A stretch of 64,000 bases of DNA, from assembly GCA_964034945.1 (NCBI GenBank), contig OZ035964.1, positions 2,133,607-2,197,606 of the forward strand. Direction: 5' to 3'. Of the stretch, positions 54,901 to 64,000 are shown piece by piece. The notes under the pieces are model-generated. The model worked only from the letters and a program-made list of their open reading frames with translations. It made no database searches and was not told the origin of the DNA. This DNA is from Chrysopilus asiliformis. Lineage: Eukaryota > Arthropoda > Insecta > Diptera > Rhagionidae. How positions within the stretch are numbered: position 1 is the first letter of the stretch; each line of letters starts with the position of its first letter. A program made the position numbers and the translations under genes.

Positions 54901-57900
54901 GAGGCTTGTTCTGAGTAGGAAAAATATTTCCGAGACCTTTTCTATCCGGGAAATATTTTTCTCGAATTTTTACTCGCTTGTTCTGAGTAGGAAAAATATT
55001 TCCGAGACCTTTTCTATTCGGGAAATATTTTTCTCGAATTTTTACTCGCTTGGTCTGAGTAGGGAAAATATTTCCGAGACCTTTTCTATCCGGGAAATAT
55101 TTTTCTCGAATTTTTAGAGGCTTGTTCTGAGTAGGAAAAATACTTTCGAGACCTTTTCTATACGGGAAATATTTTTCTCGAATTTTTACAGTCTTGTTCT
55201 GAGTAGGAAAAATACTTTCGAGACCATTTCCATCCGGGAAATATTTTTTTCGAATTTTTAGTCGCTTGTTCTTAGTAGGAAAAATATTTCCGAGACCTTT
55301 TCTATCCGGGAAATATTTTTCTCGAGTTTTTAGTCGCTTGTTCTGAGTAGGAAAAATATTTCCGAGACCTTTTCTATCCGGGAAATATTTTTCTCGAATT
55401 TTTAGAGGCTTGTTCTGAGTAGGAAAAATATTTCCGAGACTTTGTCTATCCGGGAAATATTTTTTTCGAATTTTTAGAGGCTTATTCTGAGTAGGAAAAA
55501 TATTTCCGAGAGCTTTTCTATCCGGGAAATATTTTTCTCGAATTTTTAGAGGCTTATTCTGAGTAAGAAAAATATTTCCGAGACCTTTTCTATCCGGGAA
55601 ATATTTTTCTCGAATTTTTACTCGCTTGTTATGAGTAGGAAAAATATTTCCGAGACCTTTTCTATCCGGGAAATATTTTTCTCGAATTTTTAGAGGCTTG
55701 TTCTGAGTAGGAAAAGTACTTTCGAGACCATTTCCATCCGGGAAATATTTTTTTCGAATTTTTAGTCGCTTGTTCTTAGTAGGAAAAATATTTCTGAGAC
55801 CTTTTCTATCCGGGAAATATTTTTCTCGAGTTTTTAGTCGCTTGTTCTGAGTAGGAAAAATATTTCCGAGACCTTTTCTATCCGGGAAATATTTTTTTTC
55901 GAATTTTTCGAGGCTTATTCTGAGTAGGAAAAATATTTCCGAGACCTTTTCTATCCGGGAAATATTTTTCTCGAATTTTTACTCGCTTGTTCTGAGTAGG
56001 AAAAATATTTCCGAGACCTTTTCTATCCGGGAAATATTTTTCTCGAGTTTTTAGTCGCTTGTTCTGAGTAGGAAAAATATTTCCGAGACCTTTTCTATCC
56101 GGGAAATATTTTTCTCGAATTTTTAGAGGCTTGTTCTGAGTAGGAAAAATATTTCCGAGACTTTGTCTATCCGGGAAATATTTTTTTCGAATTTTTAGAG
56201 GCTTATTCTGAGTAGGAAAAATATTTCCGAGAGCTTTTCTATCCGGGAAATATTTTTCTCGAATTTTTAGAGGCTTATTCTGAGTAAGAAAAATATTTCC
56301 GAGACCTTTTCTATCCGGGAAATATTTTTCTCGAATTTTTACTCGCTTGTTATGAGTAGGAAAAATATTTCCGAGACCTTTTCTATCCGGGAAATATTTT
56401 TCTCGAATTTTTAGAGGCTTGTTCTGAGTAGGAAAAGTACTTTCGAGACCATTTCCATCCGGGAAATATTTTTTTCGAATTTTTAGTCGCTTGTTCTTAG
56501 TAGGAAAAATATTTCTGAGACCTTTTCTATCCGGGAAATATTTTTCTCGAGTTTTTAGTCGCTTGTTCTGAGTAGGAAAAATATTTCCGAGACCTTTTCT
56601 ATCCGGGAAATATTTTTTTTCGAATTTTTCGAGGCTTATTCTGAGTAGGAAAAATATTTCCGAGACCTTTTCTATCCGGGAAATATTTTTCTCGAATTTT
56701 TAGAGGCTTGTTCTGAGTAGGAAAAATACTTTCGAGACCTTTTCTATCCGGGAAATATTTTTCTCGAATTTTTAGAGGCTTGTTCTGAGTAGGAAAAATA
56801 TTTCCGAGAGCTTTTCTATCCGGGAAATATTTTTCTCGAATTTTTAGAGGCTTGTTCCGAGTAGGAAAAATATTTCCGAGACCTTTTCTATCCGGGAAAT
56901 ATTTTTCTCGAATTTTTACTCGCTTGTTCTGAGTAGGAAAAATATTTCCGAGACCTTTTCTATTCGGGAAATATTTTTCTCGAATTTTTACTCGCTTGGT
57001 CTGAGTAGGGAAAATATTTCCGAGACCTTTTCTATCCGGGAAATATTTTTCTCGAGTTTTTAGTCGCTTGTTCTGAGTAGGAAAAATATTTCCGAGACCT
57101 TTTCTATCCGGGAAATATTTTTCTCGAATTTTTAGAGGCTTGTTCTGAGTAGGAAAAATACTTTCGAGACCTTTTCTTTACGGGAAATATTTTTCTCGAA
57201 TTTTTACTCGCTTGTTATGAGTAGGAAAAATATTTCCGAGACCTTTTCTATTCAGGAAATATTTTTTTCGAATTTTTACTCGCTTGTTATGAGGAGGAAA
57301 GATATTTCCGAGACCTTTTCTATCCGGAAAATATTTTTCTCGAATCTTTAGAGGCTTATTCTGAGTAGGAAAAATATTTCCGAGAGCTTTTCTATTCGGG
57401 AAATATTTTTCTCGAATTTTTACTCGCTTGTTATGAGGAGGAAAGATATTTCCGAGACCTTTTCTATCCGGAAAATATTTTTCTCGAATCTTTAGAGGCT
57501 TATTCTGAGTAGGAAAAATATTTCCGAGAGCTTTTCTATCCGGGAAATATTTTTCTCGAATTTTTAGAGGCTTGTTCTGAGTAGGAAAAATATTTCCGAG
57601 ACCTTTTCTATTCGGGAAATATTTTTCTCGAATTTTTACTCGCTTGGTCTGAGTAGGGAAAATATTTCCGAGACCTTTTCTATCCGGGAAATATTTTTCT
57701 CGAGTTTTTAGTCGCTTGTTCTGAGTAGGAAAAATATTTCCGAGACCTTTTCTATCCGGGAAATATTTTTCTCGAATTTTTACGGGATTGTTCTGAGTAG
57801 GAAAAATATTTCCGAGACCTTTTCTATACGGGAAATATTTTTCTCGAATTTTTACGGGATTGTTCTGAGTAGGAAAAATATTTCCGAGACCTTTTCTATC

Positions 57901-58280
57901 CGGGAAATATTTTTCTCGAATTTTTACTCGCTTGTTATGAGTAGGAAAAATATTTCCGAGACCTTTTCTATTCGGGAAATATTTTTCTCGAATTTTTACA
58001 GTCTTGTTCTGAGTAGGAAAAATACTTTCGAGACCATTTCCATCCGGGAAATATTTTTTTCGAATTTTTAGTCGCTTGTTCTTAGTAGGAAAAATATTTC
58101 CGAGACCTTTTTTATTCGGGAAATATTTTTCTCGAATTTTTACTCGCTTGTTCTGAGTAGGAAAAATATTTCCGAGACCTTTTCTATCCGGGAAATATTT
58201 TTCTCGAATTTTTAGGTGCTTATTCTGAGTAGGAAAAATATTTCCGAGACCTTTTCTATCCGGGAAATATTTTTCTCAAT
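48923..58280. repeat. 72-bp satellite array, locus 2e (about 130 units)
   Basis: The longest array. Many units differ only in the GAGGCTTG/CTCGCTTG/GTCGCTTG/CGGGATTG position and in TATCCGGG/TATTCGGG/TATACGGG. A ten-unit, 721-bp block at about 55320-56040 is repeated immediately after it. The first 1.1 kb match the start of the 45.8-kb array. Open frames on both strands follow from the 72-base period. Confidence 0.98.
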
Positions 58281-58284
58281 GTTC

Positions 58285-58690
58285 ACAATTAGATGGAATT
58301 GTGGAAAATATTTTAAAAGTGAGGTAATCGGAATTATTTTTTCGCTTTTTTTTTTTTTAGCAATTCTCAACTCTTCAACCCTTCATTGGTGTGGTGGGGT
58401 ATGACATAGACCACCAGAGAAACGAAGGCTTAAGAAGCCTCCATTTTGGCCACTTCTGATCAACGGAATTTCACTAAAAGTGAACAAAATTGACCCATTG
58501 AATAACCAAACGTGTGTGTGAAATTTCATCACTGTAGTTCAAGTAGTTTTTGAGAAATTTAACCCTTCGTTACTGTGATGAGGAATGTTCCACTCGATAT
58601 TCCACCTTGCCAAGGAATGGTTAAAGTTGATTCGTTATTGGAAAATGTTTTTTAAGTTTTTTAAGACCATTAAAAAAGCTCCTGTACAAA
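58285..58690. repeat. Second copy of the 39.2-kb flank with an insertion
   Basis: Matches 39245-39540 at both ends. About 58375-58615 is extra and is bordered by AACCCTTCATTG and AACCCTTCGTTA, possibly an insertion with a diverged direct repeat. Confidence 0.75.
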
Positions 58691-58692
58691 AT

Positions 58693-58956
58693 TCGACTCC
58701 ACAACCTGTTGGTGGGTGGGAGGGTGGATGGGTGGTGAGCGCACAAGCTGAGCGACAGGTGACCACCAGTTGTGCGGTGGAGACCTTGGTGTGTGGGTGC
58801 GTGTGTGGCTCAGCGGATGTATTGCGCTAGGAATTCCTACGTTCGGAAGTAGGGCTAAAAGGGTTCGAAAAAGGGAATTTCTGAGTCTGGAATAATCTGA
58901 ATTATCGCAATTCTTACACCCAATCGATTGCTTCTCATGCAGGTATTTTTTCTAAG
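58693..58956 (+). repeat. G-rich module, copy 6
   Basis: Shorter GGTGGG run, same GCGGATG-TATTGCGC deletion as copy 4, and CAATCGATTGCTTCTCATGC followed by AGG at its end. It leads into the last 41-bp array. Confidence 0.92.
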
Positions 58957-59157
58957 CAATTTTACGCACAAAATTTTGACTATTCAACAAAAAAAAAAGA
59001 ACGAATTTAGAAGTGGGAAGAATTTTTCTGATTTTTCTTAATGGGTTCTCTGTTCAAAAATTTTTTTCCAAAAATTTCCAAGAATTTTCTATATAGGAAA
59101 ATCTTTGTTTGATTTTTAAAAGGAATTAAATAATTAAAGTGAGCATACAAAAAAACC

Positions 59158-59876
59158 ATGGGCTGCTGCTACAGGCCCGGAGCACCCAAAAATCGCCAGT
59201 GGGTGCTGCTACAGGCCCCGGAGCACCCAAAAATCGCCAGTGGGTGCTGCTACAGGCCCCGGAGCACCCAAAAATCGCCAGTGGGTGCTGCTACAGGCCC
59301 CGGAGCACCCAAAAATCGCCAGTGGGTGCTGCTACAGGCCCCGGAGCACCCAAAAATTGCCCGTGGGTGCTGCTACAGGCCCCGGAGCACCCAAAAATTA
59401 TCAGTGGGTGCTGCTACAGGCCCCGGAGCATCCAAAAATCGCCAGTGGGTACTGCTACAGGCCCTGGAGCACTCAAAATTCGCCAGTGGGTGCTGCTACA
59501 GGCCCTGGAGCACTCAAAATTCGCCAGTGGGTGCTGCTACAGGCCCTGGAGCACCCAAAATCGCCAGTGGATGCTGCTACAGGCCCCGGAGCACCCAAAT
59601 ATTGCCAGTGGGTGCTGCTACAGGCCCCGGAGCACCCAAAATTTGCCAGTGGGTGCTGCTACAGGCCCCGGAGCACTCAAAAATTGCCCGTGGGTGCTGC
59701 TACAGGCCCCGGAGCACCCAAAAATTGCCAGTGGGTGCTGCTACAGGCCCCGGAGCACCCAAAAATCGCCAGTGGGTGCTGCTACAGGCCCCGGAGCACC
59801 CAAAAATCGCCAGTGGGTGCTGCTACAGGCCCCGGAGCACCCAAAAATCGCCCGTGGGTGCTGCTACAGGCCCCGG
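59158..59876 (+). repeat. 41-bp satellite, subfamily A block
   Basis: About 17 units of subfamily A, mostly identical. Changes sit mainly in the AAAATCGCCAG linker, with the stem arms largely kept. Confidence 0.97.
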
Positions 59877-62800
59877 AGCGCCCCAAAAACCCCAGCGGGC
59901 GCTGCTACAGCCCCTGGACCGCCCCAAAACCCCAGCGGGCGCTGCTACAGCCCCTGGAGCGCCCTAAAAACCCCAGGGGGGCTGCTACAGCCCCTGGACC
60001 GCCACGAAAACCCCAACGGGCGCTGCTACAGCCCCTGGAGCGCCCCAAAAACCCCAGCGGGCGCTGCTACAGCCCCTGGACCGCCACGAAAACCCCAGCG
60101 GGCGCTGCTACAGCCCTGGAGCGCCCCAAAAACCCCTTCAGGCGCTCCTACAGCCCCTGGAGCGCCCCAAAAACCCCAGCGGGCGCTGCTACAGCCCCTA
60201 CGGCCCCTGGAGCGCCCCAAAAACCCCAGCGGGCGCTGCTACAGCCCTGGAGCGCCCCAAAAACCCCAGCGGGCGCTGCTACAGCCCCTGGACCGCCACG
60301 AAAACCCCTGCAGGCGCTGCTACAGGCCCTGGAGCGCCCCAAAAACCCCAGCGGGCGCTGCTACAGCCCTGGAGCGCCCCAAAAACCCCAGCGGGCGCTG
60401 CTACAGCCCCTGGACCGCCACGAAAACCCCTGCAGGCGCTGCTACAGCCCCTGGAGCGCCCCAAAAACCCCAGCGGGCGCTGCTACAGCCCCTGGACCGC
60501 CACGAAAACCCCTGCAGGCGCTGCTACAGCCCCTGGAGCGCCCCAAAAACCCCTGCAGGCGCTGCTACAGCCCCTGGAGCGCCCCAAAAACCCCAGCGGG
60601 CGCTGCTACAGCCCCTGGACCGCCACGAAAACCCCAGCGGGCGATGCTACAACCACTGGAGCGCCCCAAAAACCCCAGCGGGCGCTGCTACAGCCCCTGG
60701 AGCGCCCTAAAAACCCCAGGGGGGGCTGCTACAGCCCCTGGAGCGCCCCAAAAACCCCAGCGGGCGCTGCTACAGCCCCTGGACCGCCACGAAAACCCCT
60801 GCAGGCGCTGCTACAGCCCCTGGAGCGCCACGAAAACCCCTGCAGGCGCTGCTACAGCCCCTGGAGCGCCCCAAAAACCCCAGCGGGCGCTGCTACAGCC
60901 CCTGGAGCGCCCCAAAAACCCCAGCGGGCGCTGCTACAGCCCCTGGAGCGCCCTAAAAGCCCCTGGGGGGCTGCTACAGCCCCTGGAGCGCCCCAAAAAC
61001 CCCAGCGGGCGCTGCTACAGCCCCTGGACCGCCCCAAAACCCCAGCGGGCGCTGCTACAGCCCCTGGAGCGCCCTAAAAACCCCAGGGGGGCTGCTACAG
61101 CCCCTGGACCGCCACGAAAACCCCAGCGGGCGCTGCTACAGCCCCTGGAGCGCCCCAAAAACCCCAGCGGGCGCTGCTACAGCCCCTGGACCGCCACGAA
61201 AACCCCAGCGGGCGCTGCTACAGCCCCTGGAGCGCCCCAAAAACCCCTTCAGGCGCTCCTACAGGCCCTGGAGCGCCCCAAAAACCCCAGCGGGCGCTAC
61301 AGCCCCTGGAGCGCCCCAAAAACCCCTTCAGGCGCTCCTACAGCCCCTGGAGCGTCCCAAAAACCCCAGCGGGCGCTGCTACGGCCCCTGGAGCGCCCCA
61401 AAAATCTCAGCGGGCGCTGCTACAGCCCCTGGAGCGCCCCAAAAACCCCAGCGGGCGCTGCTACAGCCCCTGGAGCGCCCCAAAAACCCCTGCAGGCGCT
61501 GCTACAGCCCCTGGAGCCACGAAAACCCCAGCGGGCGCTGCTACAGCCCCTGGAGCGCCCCAAAAACCCCAGCGGGTGCTGGCACAGCCCCTGGAGCGCC
61601 CTAAAAACCCCAGGGGGGCTGCTACAGCCCCTGGAGCGCCCCAAAAACCCCAGCGGGCGCTGCTACAGCCCCTGGACCGCCACGAAAACCCCTGCAGGCG
61701 CTGCTACAGCCCCTGGAGCGCCCCAAAAACCCCAGCGGGCGCTGCTACAGCCCCTGGAGCGCCCCAAAAACCCCAGCGGGCGCTTCTACAGCCCCTGGAC
61801 CGCCACGAAAACCCCTGCAGGCGCTGCTACAGCCCCTGGAGCGCCCCAAAAACCCCAGCGGGCGCTGCTGCAGCCCTGGAGCGCCCCAAAAACCCCAGCG
61901 GGCGCTGCTACAGCCCCTGGACCGCCACGAAAACCCCTGCAGGCGCTGCTACAGCCCCTGGAGCGCCCCAAAAACCCCAGCGGGCGCTGCTACAGCCCCT
62001 ACGGCCCCTGGACCGCCCCAAAAACCCCAGCGGGCCCCTGGAGCGCCCCAAAAACCCCAGCGGGCGCTGCTACAGCCCTGGAGCGCCCCAAAAACCCCAG
62101 CGGGCGCTGCTACAGCCCCTGGACCGCCACGAAAACCCCTGCAGGCGCTGCTACAGCCCCTGGAGCGCCCCAAAAACCCCAGCGGGCGCTGCTACAGCCC
62201 TGGAGCGCCCCAAAAACCCCAGCGGGCGCTGCTACAGACCCTGGAGCGCCCTAAAAACCCCAGGGGGGCTGCTACAGCCCCTGGAGCGCCCCAAAAACCC
62301 CAGCGGGCGCTGCTACAGCCCCTGGACCGCCCCAAAACCCCAGCGGGCGCTGCTACAGCCCCTGGAGCGCCCTAAAAACCCCAGGGGGGCTGCTACAGCC
62401 CCTGGACCGCCACGAAAACCCCAGCGGGCGCTGCTACAGCCCCTGGAGCGCCCCAAAAACCCCAGCGGGCGCTGCTACAGCCCCTGGACCGCCACGAAAA
62501 CCCCAGCGGGCGCTGCTACAGCCCCTGGAGCGCCCCAAAAACCCCTTCAGGCGCTCCTACAGCCCCTGGAGCGCCCCAAAAATCTCAGCGGGCGCTGCTA
62601 CAGCCCCTGGAGCGCCCCAAAAACCCCAGCGGGCGCTGCTACAGCCCCTGGAGCGCCCCAAAAACCCCTAGAGGCGCTGCTACAGCCCCTGGAGCCACGA
62701 AAACCCCAGCGGGCGCTGCTACAGCCCCTGGAGCGCCCCAAAAACCCCAGCGGGCGCTTCTACAGCCCCTGGACCGCCACGAAAACCCCTGCAGGCGCTG

Positions 62801-63020
62801 CTACAGCCCCTGGAGCGCCCCAAAAACCCCAGCGGGCGCTGCTACAGCCCTGGAGCGCCCCAAAAACCCCAGCGGGTGCTGCTACAGCCCCTGGAGCGCC
62901 TTAAAAACCCCAGGGGGGCTGCTACAGCCCCTACGGCCCCTGGACCGCCCCAAAAACCCCAGCGGGCGCTGCTACAGCCCCTGGACCGCCACGAAAACCC
63001 CTGCAGGCGCTGCTACAGGC
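59877..63020 (+). repeat. 41-bp satellite, subfamily B block (about 77 units)
   Basis: Unit GGGCGCT, GCTACAGCCCCTGG, AGCGCCC, CAAAAACCCCAGC. Compared with subfamily A, the third stem pair T-A has become C-G on both arms at once. Three variants alternate: the basic unit, a CTGGACCGCCACGAAAACC unit often followed by CCTGCAGGCGCT, and a CCTAAAAACCCCAGGGGGGC unit. Their order repeats over several units, which points to higher-order amplification. Confidence 0.97.
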
Positions 63021-63615
63021 CCTGGAGCATCCAAAAATTTCCAGTGGTGCTGCCACAGGCCCCGGAGCACCCAAAAATCGCTAGTGGGTGCTGCTACAGG
63101 CCCCGGAGCAACCAAAAATCCCCGGAGCACCCAAAAATCGCCAGTGGGTGCTGCTGCAGGCCCCGGAGCACCCAAAATTTGCCAGTGGGTGCTGCTACAG
63201 GCCCCGGAGCACCCAAAATCGCCAGTGGGTGCTGCCACAGGGCCCGGAGTACCCAAAAATCGCCTGTGGGTGCAGGGGCTGCTGCTGCAGGCCCTGGAGC
63301 GGCCAAAAACCGCCACGGGCTGCTGCTGCGAGCCCTGGAGCGGCCAAAAATCGCCCATTGGTGCTGCTACATGCCCCGGAGCACCCAAAAATCGCCCGTG
63401 GGTGCTGCTACAGGCGCCAGAGCACCCTAAACTCGCCAGTGGGTGCTGCTACAGGCCCCGGAGCAACCAAAAATCTCCGGAGCACCCAAAAATCGCCAGT
63501 GGGTGCTGCTACAGGCCCCGGAGCACCCAAAATTTGCCAGTGGGTGCTGCTACAGGCCCCGGAGCACCCAAAATTTGCCAGTGGGTGCTGCTACAGGCCC
63601 CGGAGCACCCAAAAA
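63021..63615 (+). repeat. 41-bp satellite, subfamily A block with a third variant
   Basis: Returns to TGGGTGCT...AGCACCCA units. At about 63270-63355 two units carry GGGCTGCTGCTGC and GGAGCGGCC instead. Two units are joined by truncation after GGAGCAACCAAAAATC (near 63110 and 63470). Confidence 0.95.
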
Positions 63616-64000
63616 TCTGCTACAGCCCCTGGAGCGCCCCAAAAACCCCAGCGGGCGCTGCTACAGTCCCTGGAGCGCCCCAAAAACCCCTGCAGGCGCT
63701 GCTACAGCCCCTGGAGCCACGAAAACCCCAGCGGGCGCTGCTACAGCCCCTGGAGCGCCCCAAAAACCCCAGCGGGTGCTGCTCAGCCCCTGGAGCGCCC
63801 TAAAAACCCCAGGGGGGCTGCTACAGCCCCTGGACCGCCACGAAAACCCCTGCAGGCGCTGCTACAGCCCCTGGAGCGCCCCAAAAACCCCAGCGGGCGC
63901 TGCTACAGCCCCTGGACCGCCACGAAAACCCCTGCAGGCGCTGCTACAGCCCCTGGAGCGCCCCAAAAACCCCAGCGGGCGCTGCTACAGCCCTGGAGCG
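63616..64000 (+). repeat. 41-bp satellite, subfamily B block, continues past the window
   Basis: Starts with an abrupt A-to-B junction (AAAAATCTGCTACAGCCCCT), then regular B units to the window end. Confidence 0.95.

Noticed and set aside
40030..58280. CRISPR array
   Set aside because: Units are contiguous 72-mers without unique spacers, in a spliced eukaryotic genome.
59139..63803. Very long plus-strand open frames (up to about 1,004 codons) rich in Ala, Pro, Gln and Leu
   Set aside because: The 41-bp unit lacks stops in several frames, and because 41 is not a multiple of 3 each frame cycles through the same three peptides. All three plus frames and parts of the minus strand are open over the same DNA, and the frames start and end at unit indels.

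Overview
This is nuclear DNA from an animal, most likely an insect. A nematoceran fly would fit the form of the UBE2N-type E2 and a PLEKHM1 protein without PH domains, but that placement is inference. The DNA is AT-rich, genes are split by short GT-AG introns, and poly(A) signals are AATAAA. Three genes could be rebuilt with confidence, and every intron phase closes. They are SAMM50 (minus strand, 8 exons, 448 aa, start 22776, stop 18743), a UBE2N/Ubc13 E2 (plus strand, single coding exon, 27182-27637, 151 aa) and PLEKHM1 (plus strand, 6 exons, 31386-35498, 743 aa). SAMM50 and UBE2N are divergent across about 4.4 kb. The three do not form one pathway: outer-membrane beta-barrel assembly, K63-linked ubiquitin chain synthesis, and late endosome/lysosome fusion in autophagy.

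Layout. 1-18.5 kb is gene-poor and packed with dispersed repeats, MITE-like palindromes, tetranucleotide microsatellites and a 72-bp tandem array (about 16.76-18.55 kb). It also holds a few orphan exon-like segments with good splice sites. 18.7-35.5 kb is the genic core, with several small transposon relics in introns. 35.5-39 kb again holds dispersed repeats. From about 39.2 kb to the window end lies a composite satellite block. It is built from three modules: a ~280-bp G-rich module (six copies), an AT-rich 72-bp satellite related to the one at 17 kb, and a GC-rich 41-bp satellite with two subfamilies. The order G-rich module, linker, 41-bp array, fixed junction, 72-bp array is seen twice in full. 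A third copy starts at 58.7 kb and runs off the window.

The most unusual signal is in the satellites. The 41-bp unit carries a short inverted repeat, and its two subfamilies differ by a compensating pair of changes that keeps the stem. The 72-bp unit also carries an inverted repeat. Both units are largely free of stop codons on several frames, so the long open frames there (up to about 1,000 codons) are best read as by-products of the repeats and not as genes.
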